Shown here piece by piece: positions 12,518 to 28,350 of a stretch of 64,000 nt of DNA. Every line of letters begins with the position of its first letter. The first letter of the stretch is position 1. Both the position numbers and the translations under genes were made by a program. The stretch spans positions 4,404,501 to 4,468,500 of the forward strand of contig OY987244.1 in assembly GCA_963920765.1 (NCBI GenBank), written 5' to 3'. Below the pieces are notes generated by a model. It did no database searches. It worked only from the letters and a program-made list of their open reading frames with translations, and had not been told where the DNA came from. The stretch comes from Ulota crispa (taxonomy: Eukaryota > Streptophyta > Bryopsida > Orthotrichales > Orthotrichaceae).

Positions 12518-14480
12518 TAAGTACAGGGTGTGCATATATCAATTTCTTACTTAAATCCACTTTAGAACAAGTCAAAAGTATTTTTCAAATCAATGTGCAT
12601 GATTATGTTCACGAGTAGCTAAATTCAAAGACAAGCATGTAACACAATCTTATTTGATTATGCAGCAAAACAAAAGAATGGAATCAACATTATTTAAGGT
12701 ATAATTGAAAATTACAAACTAGAGAGTCAAATTTAAAAATTAGTATTATCGCATATTTAAAACATACCGTAGAAATGTTCAATATTCTTTTAGAACAAAA
12801 AAAACCATGTAACTATTTTGTGAGAACCTCAAAGACAACATAAGATTAGCAAGTGATTTGAAATCTCTGGAGAATATATCAAATCTTGTGATGTGGCACG
12901 TAATTTGTACATTTGAGCTCAAATCATCATGCAAGACTGTAGGTTGCATGATATCAACTCTTTTCATGTGGCTCACAAAAACTTTGGGATTCAAGGACGA
13001 ACATATTTTCCATACAAAAAAGATCTCATTTCACTTGAAAACTTGAAAATTTTTGGCTTCAAAGACAAACATTTTTCCTGCAATAAAAATTCCAACTTCA
13101 GAAGAAAACCTTTTGGCTTTACAAAGAGTTTCCCAAGCAGAAACCTTTGGCTATGCATAAACATTTATTTTAGTATAAAAAAACCCGTGGCACATGAAAA
13201 GGTTTAACTTTCACAAATAAATAGATTTCTTATAAAAAAGCACCCATTTCTTTTTGCTTCTTAGCATACGTATTTTGAACATTATCTAAGTAAGGTTTGA
13301 TTTTAAACATTCATGGTTGGCTTGGTTGCAATCCAAGTGTAACTATCTTAAAGCACCCAAAATTGTCCGTCCTATGTCAATCCAAAACACGTTGTTCCCA
13401 TCAAACTCTTGTCCTAATTTTAGAAAGCTGCCACTAAATCCTAACCACCTCCAGCTTGTCAAGACTTCCCCACTTGACTGAAACCAAGCTCCTATCAAAG
13501 AAAACGCGGAAGCAGATTTCAATTTGCAATGAGAACCTGATTTTCATGTTCTCATGCCATGCCTAAAATTCTCCATTGATTTCTGCCAGAACAAGGGAAT
13601 GAAAGGCTTCACAAATCTAATATCTATGGCTTGGCGATATGATAGTATTTTGAACAGGTTACTAAATGTTTGACCATAGCAGGAGAGAAACTACAGTCTA
13701 ACCAAAGTTTGAAGGATTCTTGGAAAGAATTGTTTGCCATGGCCAGTGTGTCGAAGCAAAACGTCAGTTATGACATAAACAAGGTTTTCTGATCCAAGAT
13801 AGAACTGTATAAACTGTAGTCCAACCAGCTTGCAACACTTCGGTTAGATACTATAAGCAACCAGTTGTATATCCGCATGGACAATTTTAGGAATGCAAAC
13901 TAGAAAAGTACAGATTAGCTTCCTAAGCAGTACTGAAACAGTTTGTCTAACTTTTCATTGGCATGATCCGTGGCACTTCATGCACATTTAAAGGCCAATT
14001 TACGCAGAGTATAGACTATTGAACTTGATGAGGTTGAATCAAGTTCATTTTCTTACAGGCGTAGAGTTTCATCATATATTAAAATACTCACCTTCCAACA
14101 CCACAAATACTCGTTATTCTAAAAAGTGTCCAAACACTTCAAAGTGTCGTCATACATAATTTAAAGGAATGAAAGTAGTTCATGTTTCAACTATCATATA
14201 ATTTCATGTTTGCATTGTCACAGCAACAAAGCAAATTGAGACGATTGCATTAAAGGCATGGTTGAGACAAAAGAACTTCAAGTAGAAAGGTTTAGAGCAG
14301 CTGATGCTCCTACGATGAAGAACAATGATCGAATTACTTGAGAGATGGCAGCTCACAAGCCATGCATACAAACACAAGATGACCAGTAAAATTCGCAAAA
14401 ACAACAATAAACTTGAATAGAAGCCACCATTGCAAATGAAAACAAACACACAGATCAGCAGAAGCAGGTGTGTAGAGATC
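12518..14480. other. Intergenic DNA without a recognisable gene
   Basis: AT-rich, with short open frames only. 12950-13200 holds several loosely repeated phrases around 'ttggcttcaaagacaaacat' but no coding signal. The right end (from about 14480) becomes the 3' flank of eL41 copy 2. Confidence 0.5.
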
Positions 14481-14735
14481 ACAGACTAATCTCTCACACT
14501 CCTTTCAAAATTGACGTTTTCTACATTAAACCACAAGGTGAAGCGATCCATACACACATCTCCCGTGATGTCAAAGTTCGACAATACTACTCACATCTCC
14601 GTAGCTCCAGCTGAGATTCGTAAATGAAGCCACCTAGCTCCGAAAAGCTACTCCCTAGCAGACCAATTGACGCCAAAATGAATTGTACTTCGCTGCCTTC
14701 TTCACTTAACAGCAGCCGGAATTTCTTCCCAGCAC

Positions 14736-15170
14736 CTACTTGGATCTTTGCCTCATCTTTCGGCGCTTGCGTTTCAGGCGCCTCATACGTTTTTTCTTCC
14801 ACTGGAACGCAAACAAAGATCACGTTAACCGTTGGAAAAGCATATAGAATTATACGAAAATCGAAACAAGTTATCTACCTCGAAATCTCCGACTGCGCCG
14901 ACCAAACCCTAACCCTATAATGCAAAGACACTTCTCTAACAACAGCGCAGTCGAAAATGTTCGGGGAAGGCGAAGAAACAACGGCAGCAAAATAACTCCA
15001 TGGAACTTACTAAAAAAATAACGAAAAAAGCGAAAGCTTATCTTATCATACAAGCAATAGCACATTCGACAAACGTCGGCAGAAACACATCGACAACTGA
15101 AAAGCTTTTTAATAGCAAGGCTGACAAGAAAAACAAAAGAGGAGCATCAAAAGCTTACTTTCGCCCTCAT
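14736..15170 (-). CDS. RPL41: Ribosomal protein eL41 (RPL41), copy 2
   Basis: Same product as copy 1. Exon 1 is 15159-15170 (MRAK), the intron is 14802-15158 (357 bp, GT-AG), and exon 2 is 14736-14801, ending in TAG. The protein is again the standard 25-residue eL41, differing from copy 1 only by synonymous changes (GCG/AAA for GCC/AAG in exon 1, CTG for CTA in exon 2). Intron sequences differ widely, while the leader (about 15195-15255 against 6475-6520) and the 3' flank are clearly related. Both copies look functional. A 78-codon open frame over exon 2 is a shadow. Confidence 0.95.
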
Positions 15171-15275
15171 GATTCACGACCGTGCGTTGCGATGCAGCCA
15201 CAAACAAATGTGTGAAAGAGAACGTTCAAAACGACGGAGACGCCATAAGAAGGACAAAGGTCCTTGGACTCCCCC

Positions 15276-15298
15276 AAACCCTAACACCGATGACGTGT
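15276..15298 (-). promoter_or_regulatory. Telo-box plus TGACGTGT element in the eL41 copy 2 promoter
   Basis: AAACCCTAA at 15276-15284 and TGACGTGT from 15291, offset 15 bp exactly as in copy 1, followed in both by TTTGACGT. A second AAACCCTAA lies at 15358-15366, followed by two AAAACCCG units. That copy may serve the divergent adenylosuccinate lyase gene, whose ATG is at 16069. Confidence 0.6.
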
Positions 15299-16068
15299 AC
15301 TTTGACGTCTCGTCCAGGTCATCACGTTTCCACCAAATATGCGTTGCTGGCATTCCAAAACCCTAAAACCCGAAAACCCGAAAAAACTCCCCCTGACGCT
15401 TTTAGAGATTCCTTTCTCTTCCATGCAGTGCAGCGATTGATGCGCTTTCATGCCATTCCGATTCTCCAAATCCAAGCAGGAGGTAAGAATTGTGATTGAT
15501 ATCCATGGCATGAAAATTTTTGCAAAATGTCATAGAATCTTACAGAAAGATGCCAACGGGGATCACACTAATTCAGAGCACTGGATATGAAGAAATGCCG
15601 AATCAGATATGAAGGAATCTTGGAATCTGACTTGCCAACGAGACCAGAATCGTTGATATATTTCTGAATTGTTGATATATTTCTGTCCCGTTCCGCTGCA
15701 GGCACTGTTGACATCAGGCTCCGTCATTTCATTTCAGTCGTTTTCTTTGCGCTCGAGCATTACTCTGGAAAACCGGTTCAGGTGCGCTTGAGAGTTCTAC
15801 TTTTGGTTTTTGCGTTTTGGCAACCGTGGATTTCTTACTTTTGTCGAGGTTGTGTTGAAGTAGGTGTGAATTTCGGGATTCTTTAGTCTGGTCTTTGTGT
15901 TCCCTTGCTTTGGACTCTGTAATACTCTGTACAAAGTGCTTAAACCCTGAACCTTAGAGGTCGGAATTGACGATTGTGCATTGGACACACCGAGGGCGGA
16001 GAGAAAGAGAGGATGCTCTTGTGACAAACGCTCTTTTTGTAGAGGTTGTTGTTGTGTAGGTGGCCGTG

Positions 16069-19394
<3,326 letters not shown>

Positions 19395-20874
19395 CATGGT
19401 GGACTCTTCTTCTCCATAAAATTACTCACTTACAACTTTCCCTTAGTGAATATGCTTATGCTTCGGACATTCTTCATGCCTGAACAACTGCACAGCGTTG
19501 CATTTGAGAGTGCAAGTGGTGAAACACAATTTTGGAACGGTAATGAATGGTGTGGGGTTCTGCAATAAACAAAGACTGAATTGGCTTGTGCCATTGAGGA
19601 TGACTTCAGAGTCCGCCTATGCAGAAGAGTATGTGAAGAAACTTTCAATCTCGGTCTGTTAGTGAATTATGCTGAAAATTAGTAGGGGTTTGTTGAGTGT
19701 TCTCAAGCACCATGCTCTATAAAGAACTAAATCTTCGTATCACTCAGCGTGCGGCCTTTACACATGAGCCCTTTGGTGACTTTTAAAGTTAGATTATAAG
19801 TATATATATCAGTTTTGTAGAATTGGCAGACATTCATAATATTGTACCTTTTTAAGACGGGCACCCGAAACATAAGTCTATAGCGCGTTCCTAGTTTTTT
19901 CGAGCCTTGGGCAGCTGAATGTCACAATTTTGAAAATCTTGCCAACATAGCGAAATTGACATTATATGCTACTCCCTCTATGCCTCTGAAAACGTCCAAA
20001 AAGCTTCCTTGCAAAGGCTTAATTGTGTTTTCTAGTCTTTGTGCTAGTGACACATGCATTCTAGAATCAGTATACCAAGTATACCATCTACCAAATGGAT
20101 GTAAAATCTCTAGCTTTGATGACGTTGTTTGGGCACCCAAATTCAATGCAAACAGTGCCATATTTGTGCATGTTGCTAGCTCCTCATTATTGATGATCCA
20201 AAGATTAGTAGCAACAATGGTACCTCATATGGGCAAGGCCAAGCTTGCTAGGAGAGGAATGAATGCTCTCTAATTGCTTAACTTGCCCCATGAGATCATT
20301 GAACATGGCAAATGCTTTCTCAGCGATTGAAATCAGCAAGAGGGAGCTTTTTAGTGGGACAAGAGATGTGTCTGATTTGGAGCTTTTTAGAAGGACAGAG
20401 AGAGTAGTATTAAGGAATATCTTATTAACGCACGACATCTATCATCATTTATTACTAAATCCTCTGTGGATTTCGCAAAAGTAAATATCTGGAACTAAGT
20501 CACCAAGTAACAAAGGAATTTCTTCTAATGCGAAGGGTGTAATTAACTCCAAAGCACATTCAGCGCTTGAGATGGACCGTCCAAATGCAAACTTATTACG
20601 CAGCAGCATTCCCGGAGCTTTGTACTCCTCAGACAAACCGAGTCAATTTATACCAGAATCAAAGAAGCAAATTCCAGAAAATCATCCCAAATTGACTTCA
20701 CCAAGTATGAATCTACTTATCACAAAAGAATTTACGTGCTTCACCAGCAGCAACATCCAAAAATCAATCAACTCCTAACCTGCAGCGCCACAATCCTTAA
20801 AAGCACATGTTCTAGACAAATAAAAGTGCAAAAAATTGAATGGTTTAAGGCCATCTCAATGCCGGAATCCAAAT
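19395..20874. other. Intergenic DNA between the convergent ADSL and FLA genes
   Basis: Contains the 3' UTRs of both genes, presumably. Short open frames on both strands around 19922-20440 show no family I can recognise. Nothing else is supported. Confidence 0.4.
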
Positions 20875-23126
20875 CTACACGAACAAGACGGAAACCATTA
20901 ATGCTGCAGCCACAACTGCCATCGTGGCAGTCAAAGAAGACGTCACGGCCGAGGACGCAGCATCCGGAGGACTGGACTCTGTCGTTCCAAGCGTCCCTGC
21001 CTCGGGAGCACCGCCAGGAGTACTCCCTGGAAGTGGAGGTGGACTCACTACTGCCGGTGCCGGGGCCGGCACAGGAGTCGCCAGCGATGGCGGCACAACC
21101 GGTGCCCATTCGGGTGCCGGTCCACCCACCGATGGAAGAGGAAAACCTGCAAAACCCACAATTTTTTACAAGCAAATTTTGGTCAAAAGCCTCGAGACAC
21201 AAAGTGCAGAAATTCAAAACCTAGAAATATATCTACAGAAGAAGTACCTCTGATATGATTTCGATGTTTGGGGAATGTACACGAAATAGTGCATTGAGGT
21301 TGCCCCATAATACTAATTTCTCTACGTATTGCACTATTTAAATATTTACAAAGAACGCTTTATTCATTAAATTAGGAAAAAGCACTTTCCCAAAACGACT
21401 TATGGGAATAACGTCATATTCGTTAATTTGGGCCAAAGGTACTTTTTGGGACTTTCAAATTTTCAAGTGAGGTTTTAGGTGATCACCTAAAGCCAAGCTT
21501 AGCATTTTTTTATGTACACGTGTCCTCACTTGCGAGGAGGAATTTGCAAGGGAAAAAATCTTAGTGCCTTAGATTGAATCTTATACCATTGAATCTGGTT
21601 TAAGGTAAATTTTTGGGTTTAAGGTGACATACATAGTGGGACACCCCAATGGCCCAAATTAACAAATATAACGTTGAATACTAAATTTTGCATTTGTGAG
21701 ACTGTTTTGATGATTTGAAGCGAGATTTTTTGATAATTCTTGTAAGGTATTTCATCATTGATGTAAGGTCTTTCAAAGAAATCATGATAATATTTACTCT
21801 TAATCACCTGAAAACTCTTGAAAATGAAAATTTCAAAAGTCCCAATATGTAAACTTTTTCCCAATTTAATGAATAACGCATTTAAAGACTATGATAACTT
21901 TTGTCAATAATTATTGTGATAAACTATGGAGGAAGCAAGTAGAGGTTGGGCAAAGTAACAAAAACCAAATTCAAGAGAAAGAAAGTAGAAGTTGGGGATA
22001 CCAACAAACACCAAAGTCAAGGAGCACGGATTGAAATAGGAACTCCACACAATACCAAGAACTATTGTAGCATAAAGTGAGTTGCATGTCCATCTAGGTG
22101 GCCAAGAATGAATCATGAGGTAACTCTCCCAAGATAAGGCAACCTTAATTGTTAAGGCAACCAAAATGCATTATTTAAGGTAGGAGCACCCATAAGCGTC
22201 AGTGTCCCCATAACCGTCACTTCTGAAATCTTGGAAAATATGTGAAAGTGAATAAATGTAATGACAAGAATATACAACATGTGAACATGAATTCTTAAAA
22301 GTGGTTATGGGTGCAATGGTAGTTTGCTCTTTAAAAATTCACAACTTATTCTCACAATATCCAGATGATACATTTGAAAGTGCAAACTCATTTTTTTTCT
22401 GTTCATAATAGGATCCTATAATTTGCTAGTTGTTTATTAATAGTCATCATGTTCAAAACCCTTCGTTTGACGTTTATGGGTGCTCCTACCTTACTGTAGA
22501 GGCCAGACGTGCTACTAACCTGATGAAGGAGGGAGTACAGGCGCTTGCACGGGTGCAAAGGCGGAGACAACACCGGCCTGACCCCACGTGGCGCTATCCA
22601 AGACAGCATTCACAGCGTAGCAAGCCACGGTATGAATGGTGCACAGATCGGTGGGCAACAGCTCGTGGTTGTTAATTTCAAAGCTGCTGGGACTGTTCTG
22701 CATCACCAGGAGCGTGTTGTTCTTGAGCATGGTCGGGAGTTGGGTGCCGACAGGGAATCTCCGGAGCTCCTCGAAGGCGTAATTCTCGGGGATGACATGG
22801 TAGGATATCAAGCGGACGAGTTCCTCGTCGGAGGAGGACGACAACACAGGCTCCATGGCGGGGTTGGTGGAGACCAGGATGGTGGCGCTCCCCGGCAACA
22901 GAAAGCGGTCGTTGAAGATGATCTCGTCAAACGCCGACGCCGTCGCCGTCAGGCCTGCGTAGCGCAGCGCGTACAGCACGGCCTCGTGATCCGCTGGCTG
23001 TGCCTCCTGCGCCGCCGCTGCTGGCTTGATTCCCCCCAAGCAATATATTGCTACCGACAACATTAACAATGCTCTCTTCTTGAGGAGATTGCTTGGGCAC
23101 CGCAAAGTTCTGGAAACCGTGTCCAT
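20875..23126 (-). CDS. Fasciclin-like arabinogalactan protein, GPI-anchored
   Basis: Cell-surface adhesion or wall-associated glycoprotein. Exon 1 is 22520-23126 and exon 2 is 20875-21146. The intron 21147-22519 is GT-AG in phase 1. The product is 292 residues. A basic n-region and the hydrophobic stretch ALLMLSVAIYCLGGI form a signal peptide. One FAS1 domain follows, with the H1-like ATILVSTNP, the YH motif ISYHVIPENYAF, and an H2-like C-terminal strand ending AVNAVLD. Exon 2 supplies AP/VP/SP-rich arabinogalactan glycomodules (PVPAPAPAVVSPPP) and a C-terminal hydrophobic tail, AVVAAALMVSVLFV, typical of a GPI-anchor signal. An upstream in-frame ATG at 23177 would add 17 residues. I prefer 23126 because it leaves a more normal signal peptide. 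Confidence 0.85.
21353..21880. repeat. Fold-back repeat inside the FLA intron
   Basis: Outer arms 21353-21383 and 21850-21880 are inverted copies (TTATTCATTAAATT, then GGGAAAAAG or AGGAAAAAG). An inner inverted pair lies near 21413-21437 and 21650-21685 (TTAATTTGGGCC / GGCCCAAATTAA). The arm blocks GGGACTTTTGAA and GGGAAAAA also occur in the fold-back element at 23631-23872, so the two belong to one family. Confidence 0.55.
22178..22491. mobile_element. MITE family B (TA target, Tc1/mariner type), copy 1, in the FLA intron
   Basis: 314 bp with terminal inverted repeats starting AGGTAGGAGCACCCATAA and a TA duplication at 22176-22177 and 22492-22493. The reverse complement matches 28351-28669 along its whole length. 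Its right edge is 28 bp from the FLA exon 1 splice donor. Confidence 0.85.
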
Positions 23127-23351
23127 CGTGAAAATCAATGCACCTGAACCAACGCTTGCCTGCATACATGCACTCATTCATCAGGTTCAGTTTAAATATT
23201 CCACAAATACAAACTCCTAACCAACTCAAACAATTATTATACAACAAAAGGTAGTGTGCTCACAAACCGTCCATCTAAAGGCTGAAACTGAATTTTGCGG
23301 AGGTGAAACTTCTTGAACTATTTTTCACTAAATTTTTGTTGAAAGACAAGA

Positions 23352-23420
23352 AGAATTGACATCTAATCCAAGTTGTTTCATATTTTTTGAAGCTTTGTGG
23401 AATTAGTTATGAAATTTTGA
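23352..23420. repeat. Dispersed repeat shared with the window's right end
   Basis: About 65 bp match the reverse complement of 63936-64000, with blocks ACATCTAA, AAGTTGTTTCATATTTTT and TTTGTGGAATTAGTTATGAA. The match may continue beyond the window. Confidence 0.65.
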
Positions 23421-23630
23421 AGTGGAAAGGCCATAGGTCTCATAAACCGCCCACCTCTTATAATGTACATCATTTGTACATTGTTGAAAGGCTGTGAAAA
23501 ATAGCATGTCCTACCAGAGTACATTTGGTGAGATGAGTGATTTTAGAGCCTGAGTGGAATATGAGTAGACTATGTTAGTCCTCTCTCCGCCATGCACGCC
23601 GGCCAGTAGAAACATCTCTACACCATAATT

Positions 23631-23872
23631 ATTCAATGAATTGAGAAAAAGGATATGGTTTGAGACTTCTAACTTTTGCATTTTTGCGAGTATTTTGGTG
23701 AGTTAGAGTAGATTTTTTTGATGATATCTTCATGATCATACATCAATGATGTATGATCTTGAAGGACTTATTATTATAAAACGCACTGTATATTGCCAAA
23801 AATACTTTCACAAATGCAAAATTCAGAAGTCCCAAGATGTATCGTTTTTCCCGATTCATCAGATATGGCGTT
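23631..23872. repeat. Fold-back element upstream of FLA
   Basis: About 70-bp arms (23633-23700 and 23805-23872) are inverted copies sharing GAGAAAAA or GGGAAAAA, GACTTCT, TTTTGCATTT and AGTATTTT. Shares arm sequence with the fold-back repeat inside the FLA intron. Confidence 0.6.
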
Positions 23873-24585
23873 TCTCACCCAAAGTAGTGCCACAACCTGT
23901 TAGTATTACTATTACCGCATTGCATGCATCCCGTAAATAAAAACCCCCCTCGTGGCATTCCTACCGAGCAACACCGAAAATACTCGTGCTACGAACTCAA
24001 GCCGGTTTGTGACAGCAAAATATCGAACCGCATATTTGGATTACGTAAATTATCAAGACATACTGTTCTAAAACTTAGGAAATTCTTAGAATTTTTATAT
24101 TCAAACCAGCGTGTTTCTTTGCAAAAAGCAGAACGGGGTTATGCACAAAGTTGGGTAACAAACCTCCAAGGATCAGGTTTATGCAAGATCTGGCACCCGT
24201 TAATCGATTCCTACGCGTCTTTCTTCACCTCTATCGATCAATAGAGTGCAATGCTGCATCAATAAGTTGAATTTTTTGAAATAGACAGCTTTTGTTATTT
24301 GACAAATCGATGCTTGTGCATTCAAACCAAGTATTGTACTGGAGATTAGATTGTAGGGGAAAGGAAATCGGGTTTCTCCGAAGCAAACGCTGTGCGTGTA
24401 TGTTTGAGTCCGCCGGGATAAAACCACGCCGGTGTCGGTGTTCAACTCGGAGTTTTTTCTAGAGAGACTTCGAGTGTCTGAACACTTTTTAGCGCCAAAC
24501 CATCTCTCTTAGGGCCGCTTTACGATAAATTTAGGGGCCATTTTATAAAAGTAGAACCACCCATTCCCAATCACTTAACCCCTAA

Positions 24586-24908
24586 GGGCATCTTCACCGG
24601 TGCCTCAGGCACACTCAAAATGGATGAAAGTAGCCAAAAGTAGTCACGCCCCTCTCAAGCCACGCTCAAACTCTCTTATGTGGCGAGTCTCTCAAGCCAC
24701 TCTCCAAGCCACTATTCATGCATTATTCACCTTAACTTTAGAGATCTTTATCCTTTACTTCCCTAGATAAGTGGTCAATTGCTTATTTATGGGGTGTCTT
24801 GGAGTGTTAGGCCACCTTTTCAAAGAGCATGGGTGGAGATTGAGAGCCTTCAAGCCTCACCACACCAGATGGAAAACTTTGAGCAAGTTTGTACTAGTGG
24901 AGATGCCC
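24586..24908. mobile_element. MITE family C (PIF/Harbinger, Tourist-like), copy 1
   Basis: 323 bp. Ends GGGCATCTTCACCGGTGCC and, reading inward from the other side, GGGCATCTCCACTAGTAC. The TAA target duplication is at 24583-24585 and 24909-24911. TAA/TTA duplications with GGGCATC-like ends are typical of Harbinger-type MITEs. Its reverse complement matches the element at 63312-63811 apart from the insertion there. Confidence 0.88.
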
Positions 24909-24911
24909 TAA

Positions 24912-27900
24912 AGGTCCAAGCAATTTTCTCCAGTGAAAGTCACTGTTAACTGCCACTTTGGAGGGAATGAGTAGAAATGTAAGAAATAAAGTTTGTTTTG
25001 CAAATCCAACCATAGGATCTTGTCTTAGACTAGAAGAGGTACTTGTGGGAAAAAATCAAGTCATTCTAGATGGAGAGGAGGGAGATATTTACATCTAAAG
25101 TGATAAAAAAGGTTTCTTTTTGTGCTGTCCAAAAAAATTCAAAAGCCTTTGTCCACACTTACTTGAAAAAAATTACTCTACACAAAGTTGAGGTTTATTT
25201 TTTCCATGTAGCTGACCAAGTTAGGTATGTGTGGGAGAATTTTCAAATCAACTGGAACTATACAACACATGGGGGAAAATAGTAAGTAAAAAGAAGTAGA
25301 GAATGAGTCAAATCGCTAAATTGTTAAGAATCTAATTATTAAAATGAAAAATGCAAATCCTAGTGGTTATAATGTTGTGATAAACAATCTACTTCCTCAT
25401 GTTAAGATTTTTTTCCAAAATATTAAAAATTGTGGAAAATAAAGGACTTCAAAATTTATTTTAGAGTAGAGAATCCATAACTGCCTACAAACTAAAACAT
25501 CTCATAACTTTCATCCCATCAATTGAAGTTGAATGATTCAAAGCTTCCCACATATAAAAAAATCTAAAGAACCAATTTCAGATTTCTATTTTTAAAAAAT
25601 ACAAATTTTTAAGAAGGTTTTGAGCTGCCCAAATTGCCCTTCCTCCCTCGGGCAGCAAAAATTCTTGCATATCTTCTTCGTCAAATGTCAAAATGTCAAA
25701 AAAATTAGATTCCCAGGTAGGTCTTGGAATTCCCCACCTTCAATAAAAGTTTTAAAAAAACAAAAAAACTAGATTAGCTATAGGTACATGCCCAAAATCT
25801 CAACTATCCCTTGGGGGGACAGCTGGGCCTTTAGGGCCATTCCTAATCACTTAAGCTTCTGCACAACAGCACATTAGTGCAACAATGTGGCGCAAATTTT
25901 TCTTTGGTGGCTTCATACAAAATATTGGGACACAATTTTTTTTGAAATTTTCACACAAAATTGAGTTTATACAAATTTCAAAGTGCATAAAGTGTTCTAA
26001 ACCCATACACAATCAGTAAACTCTCCTAATCCCAATCATAGCTAGAATACTTTCTTGCTCACTACTTCCTACTTTCTTTTTAGACACGTGTCATGACCTC
26101 ATTTGTCCTTGAGCGCCCAGACCAATATCACCAAAATTAGGGTTTTTGGAGACTAGCAACTTTGAAGTATTGTATCTTGGTTAATTGCGTGATCCACAAA
26201 AACTGACCATTGAAAATAGTGGAACACCTACTTAGAAGAAAAGGCTTGCAAATTTTGGGAACAATTGATTGTGGGAGATGGGAGATTATAACATTTGATC
26301 AAACAACATGTGATGACAAAACTTCATTGTTTGGTAGGTAGTTGCTATTTGATGATTTTTACAAAATTCTATAAGCCCCTGATTCATCTTAAATTTTGTG
26401 AGCAACAAGATTAGATGTGAATGCACACACTTATAAATTACCAAAAATCACACTTCTTTTTATGTTAAGTTTTAGGGCTTCAAATGGCTATTGCACAAAA
26501 AACAATGACTAGCACAGTTGGTGACAGATGCCATAATAAGAATCTAGAACATGCTTGAACACTTGCCAACAACTTTCCCGCTACCACAAAAGCTTACACA
26601 AGGAAGCTTGCAAGGGATATTGACCACTTGCAGTCTCTAAAATGCTACTTGCCACCACGCCCATGTTGCCTTGTACGGTGTTTCACCAAATTAAATCTCT
26701 TGCAGTGCTTGTACAACAATTTGGCTTTCCTCACCATTACTCCATTGACATGGACAACTTGAATGCTTTCATAATTGTAGTTTGTAGCAAGACCAAAAAG
26801 TTAGATCTAGTGCCTCAAAACAAGGCTTTAAATAAGGAGAGGCAATATATGGGGCGCTAAGGAGCTCAGGAATTAATCTTAAAAAGGGAAAAATACTCAT
26901 TCCAAGGCTTGGATATAGGCTAGTTGGAAAAATCACACCCTCGTGGTTGGAAGCAGTACACCCTAGTGATTGGGAATAGAACCCCAATTGGAAATGGGCA
27001 GCTCTACCTTAGTATAAATCAAGGCATTTTTTTCTAGCAAATTGCCGCTAAACTAGCAAAATTGACAGATCTTCACTAGTCTACAAAATCCCTCTATTTA
27101 TACTTGAACTTGTTGTTGACATATGTAATCTAGCAAACAAAAAAAATGCACTAGTCCAAATGGTCCCAAGTACCCATTAAAGTAAGGAAAAATTTAAAAA
27201 AGGCTTAAAAAATGGGTGTATATCAAAAATAGGATGGACATTTAAATAATATAAAAAGTAGGTCTTGCCAAATATAAAAAACAAGCCTTGTAACTATGGT
27301 GGCCAAAACATTGTGCATGTTTGATTATTTCCAAATTAAATTGGTTTGTGCGAGCTTTGCATATAGTGACTAAGACTACCACATCATTTGAAATGTATAA
27401 TGCGCTTTGAAATTTCTTATTCCTTTGTGTACCTTTAGTTTAAATTGCCTGTTTATATTTTAAAGTACAATACTCTCATGATAACAAAAACTTGAAAAAA
27501 AACCAAAAAAACAAAGAAAATCAAGTGTGATAGTTTATAAAAAGATCATAAAACTTTAAGATCAATGTTTTGAGAATTCGGGTTTTTTATTGAAAATGAA
27601 AAGTAGAATGAAGAACAATCTTTATGATTCAGTTTTAAAAATTGAGACACCAACACAAATTCACACAGTATTTAATAGTTATGATTTGTATTTATTAAGC
27701 TTCAAGTATCAAAACCAAGTCATTTGAACGTGAATTTTTATTGCAAGACAAGGTAAAAAAAAGGTGATTCTTCTTCATAAGTACCTTTTTCTTCTTCACA
27801 TTCCACAGCTTAAATTCAAGGGCAGTTCGCACTACTTCCCAAGCCTCATCTCACCCCCAAGTCCCACCTCAACATAAGAACCCATGAGAGCCTAGCGGCC

Positions 27901-28348
27901 CTAGCTCCATCAATTAGTCAGGGTCAAGGGAACTACCATATTGGCAAGACTTGAGCTGAAAGTTGGGTTGAGCAAAATGGCACAACCTTGAACAAAGTCC
28001 TACATTTTTGATACCAAAGTTTCCAAAAAAATGTTCTCAATTAGGCAAGGGACATGAGAATCCCCAACTTCCTTATCTCATGAAGTAAAACTTAAGATTA
28101 TATGCACCATTACACTTTCAAGGTTTAACACACGCTATACTTGGATAATGAGTGCTAAAGTCCCTCAAAATGTTCTCTAGGCACTCAAATAAGCATGTTA
28201 AGTAATGGCCCTCAAAATCACTATTCATCTTAAGTTGAGTGAGTTTTGTCTAATCGGTCAATTGGCTATTTGTGGGGCACATATGAAGTACAAGGGTTGG
28301 GAACAAGGGTTTTGAGGGCTTTTCAAAAGTAAATGTAAATACTTGGCA
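24912..28348. other. AT-rich intergenic DNA without recognisable genes
   Basis: Only short open frames. About 28204-28300 shares phrases with the interior of MITE family C (ACTATTCATCTTAA, GGTCAATTGGCTATTT.TGGGG), so it may be an older, diverged relative. Nothing else could be supported. Confidence 0.45.
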
Positions 28349-28350
28349 TA

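Larger units (their letters stand above)
23178..24585. other. Intergenic DNA upstream of the FLA gene
   Basis: Holds the presumed FLA promoter, the dispersed repeat at 23352-23420 and the fold-back element at 23631-23872. A 106-codon open frame at 23924-24244 is not recognisable and is probably chance. Confidence 0.4.

Noticed and set aside
14587-14823. 78-codon open frame reading VEEKTYEAPETQAPKDEAK, repeated at about 5950-6080
   Set aside because: It is the +1 shadow of eL41 exon 2 in both loci. Its conservation is explained by the Arg/Lys codons of eL41; it diverges right after the eL41 stop.
19922-20440. Minus-strand open frames resembling part of a retroelement polyprotein
   Set aside because: Only a vague protease-like phrase; no ordered domains or end repeats, so not called.
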